A stretch of DNA of 64,000 nt from NCBI RefSeq assembly GCF_001544495.1, contig NZ_FCNZ02000010.1:1-64000 (forward strand), given 5' to 3'. The position numbers and the translations under genes are program-made. A model generated the notes under the pieces. The model worked only from the letters and a program-made list of their open reading frames with translations. It ran no database searches and was not told the DNA's origin. Of this stretch, positions 1 through 8,465 are shown in pieces. Position 1 is the stretch's first letter. Each line of letters starts with the position of its first letter. Source of the DNA: Caballeronia telluris. Its GTDB lineage: Bacteria; Pseudomonadota; Gammaproteobacteria; Burkholderiales; Burkholderiaceae.

Positions 1-6
1 TCCCAG

Positions 7-22
7 CTGTCCACGTGGACAG
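7..22. repeat. Perfect 16-bp palindrome
   Basis: The sequence CTGTCCACGTGGACAG equals its own reverse complement. It sits at the extreme left edge, just outside the IS5-type remnant. It could be a protein-binding site or part of an element end; nothing in the window decides which. Confidence 0.4.
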
Positions 23-68
23 GTAGCATCAGAGAATCACTCGTCCATTGCTAGGGCGTCCCTGAAGG

Positions 69-272
69 ACCGCATACGCTCGAACGACGCGATGGTCCGG
101 CTACGCTATCGGTCAGCGCGAACGCAAATGCATTGAGCAGTTGCTTGAGTGGGGCAAGACAGTCGGGAGGATTCGGCGGGCGATGTATCGTGGTCTAAAG
201 CGAGTCGACCAACTCTTTCTGCTGACTCAGGCGGCCTACAACTCGACGCGCATGCGAACGCTTGCCGCTCGG
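69..272 (+). pseudogene. IS5-family transposase C-terminal remnant
   Basis: In this frame the DNA reads RTTRWSGYAIGQRERKCIEQ and then a GKTVGRIRR...RGLKRVDQLF..TQAAYN.TRMRTLA pattern, which is the characteristic C-terminus of IS5-group DDE transposases, including the glutamate of the triad in the IEQ segment. An in-frame stop lies just upstream (63-65), so there is no N-terminal two-thirds and the gene is dead. Downstream of about 272 the frame loses similarity. It marks the left edge of the T6SS island. The IS subgroup was assigned from remembered family patterns, not a search. Confidence 0.65.
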
Positions 273-458
273 GCAGCACGACAGCCCATTGGGTGCGAAA
301 GCGCGGCATCAGCAGCACTAGAATCAAGGAAGTTTGGCGTCAAATCGGCTGGAACACTACGTCACGCTGCCACTTTCGAATAAGCCAGCGCGCGCTCACG
401 AATGGATATTTCAACAGCCATTTAGAGCGCCCGTGCGTTTTCCCGCAGCGTTATGGGA

Positions 459-1292
459 TCAGCTGCTGCGAGGATCCTCTTGTGGAAGCTTGCCGTAGAG
501 CTGCCCCGTTTGCCCGCTTGCAATGCCGTCGGCCATTCGCTGCAGATCGACCGACGTGTCTTTCGCAAGCAGAACATAGGCGAGCCGGTTCGCACGCCAT
601 GTAACGGTCTTCATCTCGCCGACCTGCTGGGAGCGCACGGGCGCATCGCCTTGTCCGTCCTCGATGATGCAGAGCGCCACTGGATCGCCCCGTTCGGGGA
701 GATAGACCATCTGCACGAGCGGCCGGTCGTGGTAATTCAGCCGTTGCACGCGCTTGAACTTGAGGCCCGCCTGCCGCAGATCCGGCACGCTTACCGGCAT
801 GCCGTCGCGCTGGTGAATATCGGCGAGCACCTGCTCCGTGCTGACCTTATCCTCCCTGATATTGGCGACGGTATCGCGTCCGTACAGCACCTGGTAATCG
901 GCCACGCTGCGCACCCACGGATCGACACCCGGCCTGAGCGGGTTCGCGCCACCCAGATAGCCGGTAAGAACGCCGGAACAGATCGCGCCCGCGACGAAAG
1001 CGGCCGCCGCCCACTGAACGGGCCAACGCCGCCCGCGGCGCTCGGCGGCGCGCTGGTGCGGCGTCGTCACGCTCACGAGTTCCTCGATGCGGCGCGTGAG
1101 GCTTTCAGGCAGCGGGGGAACCGCTTGCCGCTCGTAGGCGGCGCGATAGGGCAGGCACGACGCGCGCAACGCGGCCACTCGGCCGGAAAGGTCGTCAGAG
1201 TGCGCAATCGCGGCTTCGACCTCCGCGCGTTGTTCGGGCGGAAGCTCGCCATCGACGTATGACATCAGCAGTGAATCATCGACATTGATCAT
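459..1292 (-). CDS. Membrane anti-sigma factor of the adjacent ECF sigma factor
   Basis: This 277-residue protein starts with a short helical cytoplasmic domain of the anti-sigma type (residues 1-60, including YVDGELPPEQ), but without the HxxxCxxC zinc motif. One transmembrane helix follows at about 91-113, then a periplasmic domain of about 160 residues. Its start overlaps the sigma gene stop in an ATGA, and AGGGAGAA just before the ATG serves as ribosome site, so the two are translationally coupled. By the general rule for such pairs it should hold the sigma factor at the membrane until an envelope signal arrives. The signal is not evident from the sequence. Confidence 0.85.
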   Translation of the reverse strand: MINVDDSLLMSYVDGELPPEQRAEVEAAIAHSDDLSGRVAALRASCLPYRAAYERQAVPPLPESLTRRIEELVSVTTPHQRAAERRGRRWPVQWAAAAFVAGAICSGVLTGYLGGANPLRPGVDPWVRSVADYQVLYGRDTVANIREDKVSTEQVLADIHQRDGMPVSVPDLRQAGLKFKRVQRLNYHDRPLVQMVYLPERGDPVALCIIEDGQGDAPVRSQQVGEMKTVTWRANRLAYVLLAKDTSVDLQRMADGIASGQTGQLYGKLPQEDPRSS

Positions 1293-1822
1293 ATTGATTC
1301 TCCCTTGCGAGCCGCGGACGACGGTTGCGCGCCGAATTGCTGCCCGATCGTGAGCCGCGCTCGCGACAGCCGGCTCATGACCGTGCCTATCGGCACATCG
1401 AGCACGTCGGCGGCCTCACGGTAACTGAGGCCTTCGATCGCGACCAGAACCATCACGACGCGTTGTGCGTCCGGCAGCGCTTCCACGGCGTTGATCACCT
1501 GGCGATGCAGCAAATCGATCTCCGGATTGTGCGATGCAGGATCGGCAAACGATTCTATGTCTTCGTCCTGCCAGTCCATGCTGCCGCGGTTGCGAATCGA
1601 ACGAGCGCGCAGTTCGTTCATCCACGTCGAGTGAACGATCGAAAAGAGCCAACTCAGTGCCGAAGTGCCGGGCTGCAACTGACTACGCCGTTCCAGCGCG
1701 CGCACGCAGGAGCGTTGGACGAGATCTTCGGCATCGTGCTGGTTCTGCGTCAGACGCAACGCGAAGCGCCAGAGTCGCGGCAACAACGTCGGCAGGACGG
1801 CGGGTAAATCGTCGTCGTTCAT
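1289..1822 (-). CDS. ECF-type RNA polymerase sigma factor
   Basis: This 177-residue protein has the two-domain ECF layout. Region 2 is at about residues 10-75 with the DAEDLVQ motif, and region 4 is at about 108-160 with LPDAQR and a GLSYREAADVLDVPIGTVMSRLSRAR-type helix-turn-helix. The start was set at the ATG with AGGAG eight bases upstream; a longer frame reading back to 1864 has no comparable ribosome site and would run into the promoter. It is co-transcribed with the anti-sigma gene. A promoter-like motif before it recurs before other genes of the island, which suggests autoregulation. Confidence 0.9.
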   Translation of the reverse strand: MNDDDLPAVLPTLLPRLWRFALRLTQNQHDAEDLVQRSCVRALERRSQLQPGTSALSWLFSIVHSTWMNELRARSIRNRGSMDWQDEDIESFADPASHNPEIDLLHRQVINAVEALPDAQRVVMVLVAIEGLSYREAADVLDVPIGTVMSRLSRARLTIGQQFGAQPSSAARKGESI

Positions 1823-1856
1823 CGGGGCAGCTCCTGAAATGGGCGCGCTCATAGAA

Positions 1857-1884
1857 CAAAACACCCAGTTCGCGCCTTTATTCC
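1857..1884 (-). promoter_or_regulatory. Candidate ECF promoter of the sigma/anti-sigma operon
   Basis: On the minus strand there is GGAATA (1884-1879), 15 bases, then TGTTTTGT. The same blocks occur at 1908-1937, 27003-27032 and 27056-27085. GGAAT-type -35 elements are typical of ECF sigma factors. The spacer is one base shorter than in the other copies. Activity is inferred. Confidence 0.5.
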
Positions 1885-1907
1885 AAAGTTTTTTCGAGTT
1901 TTTTTGC

Positions 1908-1937
1908 GGAATAAGTTGTGGAGCCCGGCTGTTTTCG
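1908..1937 (+). promoter_or_regulatory. Candidate ECF promoter of the small divergent gene
   Basis: GGAATA, a 16-base spacer ending in GCCCGGC, then TGTTTTCG. The block GCCCGGCTGTTTTCG is identical to that in the promoter before fecR (27003-27032). It lies about 50 bases before the small gene at 1991 and back to back with the sigma promoter, the two -35 elements being 23 bases apart. Confidence 0.6.
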
Positions 1938-1990
1938 GGTCACTGGATGCGGAACAGCGCAGAGACGAACGACCGAAAAGGAGACAGATC

Positions 1991-2174
1991 ATGGAGACCA
2001 TCCTCGACAGGGCCCGGGAAGCGGGCATGGCGGTCATGCTGAAGGCGTGCATCGGACGCGAGCATTTTCATAGCATAGCCGGTTCGCGTACGACGTTTCG
2101 AACGATTTGCGCGTTTTTGCGAAGCGCCGCTCGCGGATCGCGACACGTTGGACCGCTGGGCCGACGAAGCGTGA
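1991..2174 (+). pseudogene. Small conserved-looking protein gene with a +1 frameshift
   Basis: An ATG follows AAAAGGAGA and opens a reading frame METILDRAREAGMAVMLKAC...GREHFHSIAGS, after which the frame loses sense. One base further on, the DNA continues as VRRFERFARFCEAPLADRDT...DRWADEA and a TGA at 2172-2174. Removing one base near 2083-2087 joins the two into a soluble protein of about 61 residues. I recall short hypothetical proteins with this N-terminus in Burkholderiaceae but cannot name a function. It lies downstream of an ECF-type promoter. Either the gene is broken, or there is a base error, or the ribosome shifts frame. Confidence 0.5.
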
Positions 2175-2338
2175 ACGCCGGCTGAGTCGATCCGCGTTCG
2201 AGCGGGTCGAACCAATCAATATATTTAGACATCCGAATTGAGCGGAGGGCGATTTGCGCTCCGAATCCACTAGCTTCGCGATCCGAGTGGCGCGAACTCA
2301 CCTGTGCGGCATGACGCACACATTTTCTGGAGACTGAG

Positions 2339-2824
2339 ATGGCCGTAGATATGTTCCTCAAGCTGGGCGACATCAAGGGTGAATCACTGGCTGTGGGCCA
2401 CGTGGAAGAAATCGAATTTCTGAGCTGGTCATGGGGCTCGTCGCAGACGGGCACCACGCACAGCGGGACGGGCGGCGGCACGGGTACCGCCGCCGTGCAG
2501 GACCTGATGATCAGCAAGTACGTCGACAAGAGTTCGCCCACGATCGTGCAGTCGTGCTGCCAGGGCAGCCACATGCCCGAAGCGGTGCTGACGATGCGCA
2601 AGGCAGGCGGCAAGGAGCCTGTCGAGTACCTGAAGCTCACGCTGAAGGAAGTGCTTGTCAGCAGTCACTCGGTCAGCTTCGGCGGCGGCGACCAGGCCGT
2701 CGAGAACATCACCCTCAACTTCGCGCAATTCAACATGGAGTACCAGCCGCAGGACAACAACGGCGCAAAGAAGGGCGGCGTCGTCACCGGCAAGTGGAAC
2801 ATCCCGAAGAACGTTTCGGAATGA
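2339..2824 (+). CDS. hcp: T6SS tube protein Hcp (TssD)
   Basis: Hcp forms the hexameric rings of the inner tube that is propelled through the sheath and also carries small effectors. This 161-residue protein is of usual Hcp length and has the typical start (MAVDMFLKLGDIKGES), a glycine/threonine-rich loop at about 38-50 and the Hcp-like C-terminal strands (NITLNFAQFNMEYQPQ). A GGAGA ribosome site precedes the ATG. It is the first gene of the structural operon, which is the usual place for a highly expressed component. The 164 bases upstream (2175-2338) must hold the operon promoter; I found no clear sigma-70 or sigma-54 match there. Confidence 0.96.
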   Translation: MAVDMFLKLGDIKGESLAVGHVEEIEFLSWSWGSSQTGTTHSGTGGGTGTAAVQDLMISKYVDKSSPTIVQSCCQGSHMPEAVLTMRKAGGKEPVEYLKLTLKEVLVSSHSVSFGGGDQAVENITLNFAQFNMEYQPQDNNGAKKGGVVTGKWNIPKNVSE

Positions 2825-2873
2825 TCGTTGGGCCGACCCTGCAAACCCCTGATCGCGATCCCCGGACATCACC

Positions 2874-3929
2874 ATGAAGCACGCCCCTATCGCCGCCTGG
2901 CTGACCGACGTTGCACCGGAACTGCCGTGCGGAGAAGACGAGGAATACAGCACGGAATTTCGTGCGCTCGAACTGGCGGTGGCCGGCAAGCCCGATGTGC
3001 AGTACGGCGGAACCGTGGTTGCCGCGACACCGCCCGACTGGACGCGCGCGCTCTCTCTCTCGATGACGCTGCTGGCGCGCAGCCGCGACTTGCGCGTGGC
3101 TGTGCATTTCACCCGGGCGAGCGCGATCCGCGAGGGTTTCGAGGGACTGGCATGCGGGCTGGCACTGATCGAGGGCCTGGTCGACCTGTATTGGGAGACC
3201 GTTCATCCGCAACTGGATGCAAGCGATAACGACGACCCGACTGCGCGCGTCAACGCGCTTTCTGGGCTCGTCGACGGCGCCGGCTTGCCGGCAGCGCTGC
3301 GTGACGTGCCGTTCGTGGTGCCGCCCGGCCAGCGCGGCTTCGCGCTGCGCGACATCGAAGTGCTTGCGGGCGAATCGTCGCCGGCCGAGGGCGCGGGCAT
3401 GCCGACGCTCGCCGAAATCGAGGCCGCTTTCGCACAGTCGGGAACGGACGAAGTGGAGGCGACCCGTGAGGCGCTGTGCGCCGCGATGGCTTCGCTGACG
3501 CGGATCGAGACGTTGCTGACCGAACGCGTCGGGCCGGCGCGCGCACTCGACTTCAAGCCGCTTGCGGGGCTTCTGGCGCGCATCGCCGAGTTCGTCGGGG
3601 CGCGTGTCGCGGCAGCGAGGGAAACGGGAGGACAACGGGGCAGTGCGATGGAGACCAGCCGTAATCAAGAGGACGCAGACACCGGATCGGCGACGCACCG
3701 CGCCGCCATGCCCGGTCCTGCAAGCCCGGCACGCATCGTAAGCGCGCAGGGCGTGATCGAGGCGCTCGACACGATTTGCGCGTATTACGCTGACCACGAG
3801 CCATCGAGTCCGCTGCCCGTGTTGTTGCAGCGCGCGCGGCGGCTCGTGGGCAAGAGCTTTATCGAAATCATCGAGGACGTGGCGCCCGACGGTGCCGGTC
3901 AATTCAGGCATCTGGGCGGCGTCGAGTGA
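2874..3929 (+). CDS. tssA: T6SS cap/priming protein TssA (ImpA N-terminal domain)
   Basis: TssA guides assembly of the baseplate and tail. The N-terminal 150 residues show the ImpA_N pattern, with P.GED.EY...F..LE, YGG and DW...L.L...LL..S.DLRVAV in order. Length is 351 residues, like the shorter TssA class. The C-terminal part is alanine-rich and helical and ends in a conserved-looking helical module (ALDTICAYYADHEPSSPLPV...RA..LVGKSF.EI) that forms the multimerising end in related proteins. It lies 49 bases after hcp and 45 bases before tssB. Confidence 0.9.
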   Translation: MKHAPIAAWLTDVAPELPCGEDEEYSTEFRALELAVAGKPDVQYGGTVVAATPPDWTRALSLSMTLLARSRDLRVAVHFTRASAIREGFEGLACGLALIEGLVDLYWETVHPQLDASDNDDPTARVNALSGLVDGAGLPAALRDVPFVVPPGQRGFALRDIEVLAGESSPAEGAGMPTLAEIEAAFAQSGTDEVEATREALCAAMASLTRIETLLTERVGPARALDFKPLAGLLARIAEFVGARVAAARETGGQRGSAMETSRNQEDADTGSATHRAAMPGPASPARIVSAQGVIEALDTICAYYADHEPSSPLPVLLQRARRLVGKSFIEIIEDVAPDGAGQFRHLGGVE

Positions 3930-3974
3930 GACCTGCGCGGGGCGCATTCAACTGGCGAACACAGGAGTGACATC

Positions 3975-4511
3975 GTGGCAAAGGAAAGCAGTCAGAAGTT
4001 CATCGCGCGCAATCGCGCGCCGCGGGTGCAGATCGAGTACGACGTCGAAGTGTACGGCTCGGAGAAGCGAGTGAATCTGCCGTTCGTGATGGGCGTGCTC
4101 ACGGACCTGTCGGGCCAGCCTGCCGAACCGCTCGCGCCGGCCGCCGAGCGCAAGTTTCTTGAGATCGACGTCGACAATTTCGACGAACGCCTCAAGTCGG
4201 TCGGGCCGCGCGTCGCGGTGCAGGTGCCCAACACGCTGACGGGCGAGGGCAACGTGGCGATCGACCTGACCTTTGAAAGCATGGACGACTTCGCGCCGGC
4301 CGCCATCGCGCGCAAGGTCGAGCCGTTGAGGCGCCTGCTCGAAGCACGCGCGCAACTCGCGAACCTCCTGACCTACATGGATGGCAAGACCGGCGCCGAA
4401 GCGCTGATCGCGCGCCTGCTCGAGGAGCCCGCCCTGATGCAGGCGCTGTCTGCCCAGCCGCGCCCAGAGGCACAACCAACCGAAACCCAAACGCCGACCG
4501 AGGGAGCATGA
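3975..4511 (+). CDS. tssB: T6SS sheath small subunit TssB (VipA)
   Basis: TssB pairs with TssC to form the contractile sheath around the Hcp tube. The 178-residue protein has the family's opening (KESSQKFIARNRAPRVQIEYDVE) and the block LPFVMGVLTDLSG at about residues 36-48, followed by FLEIDVDNFDERL. The start is a GTG preceded by ACAGGAGTG. tssC begins four bases after its stop, so the two subunits are made together, as is general for sheath genes. The C-terminal tail is proline- and threonine-rich. Confidence 0.95.
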   Translation: MAKESSQKFIARNRAPRVQIEYDVEVYGSEKRVNLPFVMGVLTDLSGQPAEPLAPAAERKFLEIDVDNFDERLKSVGPRVAVQVPNTLTGEGNVAIDLTFESMDDFAPAAIARKVEPLRRLLEARAQLANLLTYMDGKTGAEALIARLLEEPALMQALSAQPRPEAQPTETQTPTEGA

Positions 4512-4515
4512 CGCG

Positions 4516-6024
4516 ATGAACGATCTCAGCATCCAGCAACAGGGCGACGCCTTTGCGGCCGCCATCGAACGTGCCCCGGACGTCAGCGACTTTTCGGCGC
4601 TGCTGCAAAAGGAATTCAAGCCGAAGTCCGAGCGCGCCCGCGAAGCGGTCGAGAGCGCGGTGCGCACGCTTGCCGAGCAGGCCTTGCGTGACACGGGCGT
4701 GATCTCGGGTGACGTGCTCGCGACCATCGAAGCGCTGATCGCGCAAATCGACCAGACGCTCACCGCGCAGATCAACCTGATCCTCCACAGCGAGCCGTTC
4801 CAGAAGGTCGAGAGCGCGTGGCGCGGTTTGCATTACCTCGTGAACAACACGGAGACGGACGAGTCGCTGAAGATCCGCGTGCTCAACATGTCGAAGGCGG
4901 AACTGCACAAGACGCTGAAAAAGTACAAGGGCCTCGCGTGGGACCAGAGCCCGCTCTTCAAGAAGCTCTATGAGGAAGAGTACGGCCAGTTCGGCGGCGA
5001 GCCATACGGCGCGCTGGTCGCCGATTACTACTTCGATCACAGCGGACCCGATACCGACCTGCTCGCGCAGATCGGCAGGATCGCGGCGGCGGCGCACGCG
5101 CCCTTCATCGCGGGCGCGGACCCGACGGCGCTCCTGATGGAATCGTGGCAGGAGCTCGCGAATCCACGCGACCTGACCAAGATCTTCCAGACGCCCGAGC
5201 ATGCCGCGTGGCGCTCGCTGCGCGAATCGGAGGACTCGCGCTACATCGGCCTCGCGATGCCGCGCTTTCTCGCACGCGCACCGTATGGCGCAAAAACCGA
5301 CCCGGTCGAGGAGTTCGACTTCGAGGAGGACACCGCAGGCGCGAACAGCAGCAAATATGCGTGGGCGAACGCGTCCTACGCGATGGCCGCCAACATCACA
5401 CGCTCGTTCAAGATGTTCGGCTGGTGCTCGCGGATTCGCGGCGTCGAGTCGGGTGGGGCAGTGGAAGGGCTGCCCGTGCATGCGTTTCCGACCGATGACG
5501 GCGGTGTCGACATGAAATGCCCGACCGAGATCGCGATCAGCGACCGTCGCGAGGCCGAGCTTGCCAAGAGCGGCTTCATGCCGCTCGTCCACAAGAAAAA
5601 CTCGGACTTCGCCGCGTTCATCGGCGCGCAGTCGCTGCACAAGCCGGCCGAGTACGAAGACCCGGATGCCACCGCGAATGCAAACCTCGCCGCGCGCCTG
5701 CCATACCTCTTTGCGTGCTGCCGCTTCGCGCACTACCTGAAGTGCATCGTGCGCGACAAGCTCGGTTCGTTCAAGGAACGCGAGGACATGCAGCGCTGGC
5801 TGCAGAACTGGATTCTCCAGTACGTCGATGGCGACCCGGCCCACTCATCCGACGACACCAAGGCCCGCAAGCCGCTCGCTGACGCTCAGGTCGTCGTCGA
5901 AGAGGTGGAGGGCAATCCCGGCTACTACACGTCGAAGTTCTTTCTGCGGCCGCACTACCAGCTCGAAGGGCTGACGGTGTCGCTGCGGCTCGTGTCGAAG
6001 CTGCCGACCGCCAAGACCGCATGA
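4516..6024 (+). CDS. tssC: T6SS sheath large subunit TssC (VipB)
   Basis: TssC is the large contractile sheath subunit. It has 502 residues, the usual length. Recognisable blocks are the SAWRGLHYLV segment near residue 94, FGGEPYGALVADYYFDH near 156-172, the SRYIGLAMPRFLARAPYG segment near 240-257, and the C-terminal PGYY.SKFFLRPHYQLEGL.VSLRLVSKLP signature. It follows tssB by four bases, and ClpV will act on the TssB-TssC sheath for recycling. Nothing unusual was seen. Confidence 0.97.
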   Translation: MNDLSIQQQGDAFAAAIERAPDVSDFSALLQKEFKPKSERAREAVESAVRTLAEQALRDTGVISGDVLATIEALIAQIDQTLTAQINLILHSEPFQKVESAWRGLHYLVNNTETDESLKIRVLNMSKAELHKTLKKYKGLAWDQSPLFKKLYEEEYGQFGGEPYGALVADYYFDHSGPDTDLLAQIGRIAAAAHAPFIAGADPTALLMESWQELANPRDLTKIFQTPEHAAWRSLRESEDSRYIGLAMPRFLARAPYGAKTDPVEEFDFEEDTAGANSSKYAWANASYAMAANITRSFKMFGWCSRIRGVESGGAVEGLPVHAFPTDDGGVDMKCPTEIAISDRREAELAKSGFMPLVHKKNSDFAAFIGAQSLHKPAEYEDPDATANANLAARLPYLFACCRFAHYLKCIVRDKLGSFKEREDMQRWLQNWILQYVDGDPAHSSDDTKARKPLADAQVVVEEVEGNPGYYTSKFFLRPHYQLEGLTVSLRLVSKLPTAKTA

Positions 6025-6054
6025 TCCCGGCCGCGCCCATCTAAGGAGCATCAA

Positions 6055-6594
6055 ATGTCAGAACTGACCGCCCGGGACCGCCTGCAACCGTCGTTGCTCG
6101 ACCGCCTCACCGATCTCGAACCCGACGCGCGCCACGAAACGCGCGAGCGGCGCGTGCTGTCGCAACGTGCCTTGCGCGACAGCGTGCAGCGCGACATCGG
6201 CTGGCTGCTGAACGCGAGCGGGCTCGATGCGGTGCAGGACCTCGCTGGTTTTCCGCACGTCGCGACTTCGGTCCTCAACTACGGCCTGCCGGATCTTGCG
6301 GGGCGCAACGTCACGGGCCTGACGCCGGCTGCGATCGAGCGGCTGATCCGCGATGCGCTCTGGGCCTTCGAGCCGCGGCTCGTGCGCGATACGGTGCGCG
6401 TCACGGCGCTCGACGACGCGAAAGGCGCGTCGCGCGCCCATGTGATCCGCTTCGGGATCGAAGCGGAGATGTGGTCGCAGCCGTACCCCGAGCGTCTTTA
6501 TCTGCGTACCGAACTGGACCTCGAAGCGGGTGAGGTGCGCATCGTCGATGGCGGCGCTGCGCGGCGCACCGAACTCGCGGAGCAGCAGGCATGA
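6055..6594 (+). CDS. tssE: T6SS baseplate protein TssE (gp25-like)
   Basis: TssE is the gp25-like wedge protein of the baseplate that links sheath and hub. The 179-residue protein has the family's N-terminal L.PSLLDRLTD pattern, a central basic stretch (RERRVLSQRALRDSVQRDIGWLLN), the SVLNYGLPDL block near 82-91 and a C-terminal FGIEAEMWSQPYPERLYLRTELDLE segment. An AAGGAGC site precedes the ATG. Its stop overlaps the tssF start by four bases (ATGA), so the two baseplate genes are coupled. Confidence 0.93.
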   Translation: MSELTARDRLQPSLLDRLTDLEPDARHETRERRVLSQRALRDSVQRDIGWLLNASGLDAVQDLAGFPHVATSVLNYGLPDLAGRNVTGLTPAAIERLIRDALWAFEPRLVRDTVRVTALDDAKGASRAHVIRFGIEAEMWSQPYPERLYLRTELDLEAGEVRIVDGGAARRTELAEQQA

Positions 6595-8465
6595 ACCCGG
6601 CGCTTCTCAAGTATTACAGCCAGGAACTCCAGCATCTGCGCGAGATGGGCGGTGAGTTCGCCGCCGCGTTTCCGAAGATCGCAGGAAGACTCGGGCTCGA
6701 TGGCATCGAATGCGCGGACCCGTATGTCGAGCGCCTGCTCGAAGGCTTCAGCTTCCTCGCCGCACGCGTGCAATTGAAGCTCGACGCCGAGTTTCCGCGC
6801 TTCACGCAACACCTGACAGAGCTGGCCTATCCGCACTATCTCGCGCCCACGCCGTCGATGGTGGTCGTCCAGTTGCAAGCGGACCATTCCAATCCGCAGC
6901 TAACTGCGAGTCCGGAGGGCGCCGTCGTGGCGCGGCACACGATGCTGCGAAGCATGCTCGACAAGTCGGGTTCGACGCGCTGCGAATACCGCACCGCGCA
7001 CGCGGTGACGCTGTGGCCGATCGAGATCACGCACGCGAAGTTCTTCACGCACTCGGGGTCGCTGGGCGCTGCGGGCCTGGCGGTGCCAGCCGGCGTCAAG
7101 GCTGGGCTGCGGTTGCGTCTGCGCACGACCGGCACGTTGACGTTCGAGCGCCTCGCACTCGATCGCCTTGCGCTCTATCTGCGCGGCGCCGACGGCCTGC
7201 CGGCGCGCATCCACGAGCGGCTCTTGGCCGGTTGCATGGGCGTTGCCGTGCTGCATGGCGCCGGGGCGGGGACCGTGCTGCCGAAGACCGCGCTCCAGCC
7301 GCTCGGCTTTGGCGAGGACGAAGCGCTGTTGCCCGTGAGCCAGCAATCGTTCGACGGCTACCGGCTGCTGCAGGAATATTTCTCATTCGCGCCGCGCTTC
7401 ATGTTCGTCGAGATCGGCGGATTGCGCGAAGCGTTGCGCGGGTGCCGCGAGCGGGAAGTGGAACTGATCGTCCTGCTCGACGGGGCGGATGCGTCGCTCG
7501 AACGCTCGGTGGACGCATCGCACTTCGCGCTCCATTGCACGCCGGCGGTGAACCTGTTCCGCCGCCGCACCGACCGCATCGCGCTCGCCGATACGGACTT
7601 CGAGTATCACGTCGTCGTCGACCGGACCCGGCCGATGGACTACGAAATCCACCAGATCGACGAAGTGACCGGCTATGGCGCGGGCGCGAGCGCCGAACAG
7701 CAATTCCGGCCGTTCCACTGCGCGAAGGATCTGGATATGCCGCAGCAAGGCGGCGCGTTCTACCAGTTGCGCCGCGAAGCGCGGCGGCCGTCGGCGCGGC
7801 AGCAGCACGGCGCGCGCAGCAGCTATCTCGGCAGCGAGACGTTCATCGCGCTGGTCGATGCATCGAGCGCGCCGGTGCGCGGCGAACTGCGCCAGCTCGG
7901 CGTGGCCGCATGGTGCACGAACCGCGACCTGCCGCTCTCGATGCCGATCGGTACCGGCTCGACCGATTTCACCCTCGACGCCGAAGCGCCCGCGACGGCC
8001 GTGCGCTGCGTGGCGGGTCCGAGCCGGCCGCTGCCGTCGTTCGCGCAGGGGCCGGCGGCATGGCGGCTGTTGAATCACCTCTCGCTCAACTATGCGTCGC
8101 TCGTGGACAGCGATCCGCAGCAGGCAGCCCGCGCGCTGCGCGAGATGCTGGCGCTGTACTGCCCGGCGGGAGATACCGCAGCGCACCGGCAGATCGAAGG
8201 GCTGCGCTCGGTCGTCGCGGCGCCGGTCGTGCGGCGCATGCCTTCGCCGGGACCGATCGTGTTCGGGCGCGGCCTGCGCATCACGCTGCAGTTCGACGAT
8301 GCCGCTTTCGAGGGCGCGGGCGCCTTCCTGCTTGGCGCGGTTCTCGCGCGCTTCTTCGCGCAGTACGTGTCGATCAACTCGTTCACTGAGACCGCCGTCG
8401 CGACCCTCGCGCGCGGACCGATCATGCAATGGCCTGCGAGGACCGGACGATGCGCGACGCTCTAG
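6591..8465 (+). CDS. tssF: T6SS baseplate protein TssF
   Basis: TssF with TssG, TssE and TssK makes the baseplate wedge. The 624-residue protein opens with the standard MNPALLKYYSQELQHLREMG and AAAFPKIAGRLGLDG...DPYVERLLEGFSFLAARVQLKLD, which is diagnostic of TssF (VasA/ImpG). The C-terminal part carries the expected RP.PS...G...W.LLNHLSLNY segment near 480-505 and ends in a tryptophan-containing tail. Its end overlaps tssG by 37 bases if tssG starts at 8429. Confidence 0.95.
   Translation: MNPALLKYYSQELQHLREMGGEFAAAFPKIAGRLGLDGIECADPYVERLLEGFSFLAARVQLKLDAEFPRFTQHLTELAYPHYLAPTPSMVVVQLQADHSNPQLTASPEGAVVARHTMLRSMLDKSGSTRCEYRTAHAVTLWPIEITHAKFFTHSGSLGAAGLAVPAGVKAGLRLRLRTTGTLTFERLALDRLALYLRGADGLPARIHERLLAGCMGVAVLHGAGAGTVLPKTALQPLGFGEDEALLPVSQQSFDGYRLLQEYFSFAPRFMFVEIGGLREALRGCREREVELIVLLDGADASLERSVDASHFALHCTPAVNLFRRRTDRIALADTDFEYHVVVDRTRPMDYEIHQIDEVTGYGAGASAEQQFRPFHCAKDLDMPQQGGAFYQLRREARRPSARQQHGARSSYLGSETFIALVDASSAPVRGELRQLGVAAWCTNRDLPLSMPIGTGSTDFTLDAEAPATAVRCVAGPSRPLPSFAQGPAAWRLLNHLSLNYASLVDSDPQQAARALREMLALYCPAGDTAAHRQIEGLRSVVAAPVVRRMPSPGPIVFGRGLRITLQFDDAAFEGAGAFLLGAVLARFFAQYVSINSFTETAVATLARGPIMQWPARTGRCATL

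Noticed and set aside
2175..2338. Sigma-54 promoter before hcp
   Set aside because: I looked for GG and GC doublets ten bases apart in a TGGCAC/TTGC context and found no acceptable match. The ECF motif is absent there as well.
4192..5844. Long minus-strand open frames opposite tss genes (also opposite tssH, tssK, tssM and prkA)
   Set aside because: These are the arginine-rich mirror frames usual in GC-rich coding DNA. The opposite strand has full-length known proteins with ribosome sites.
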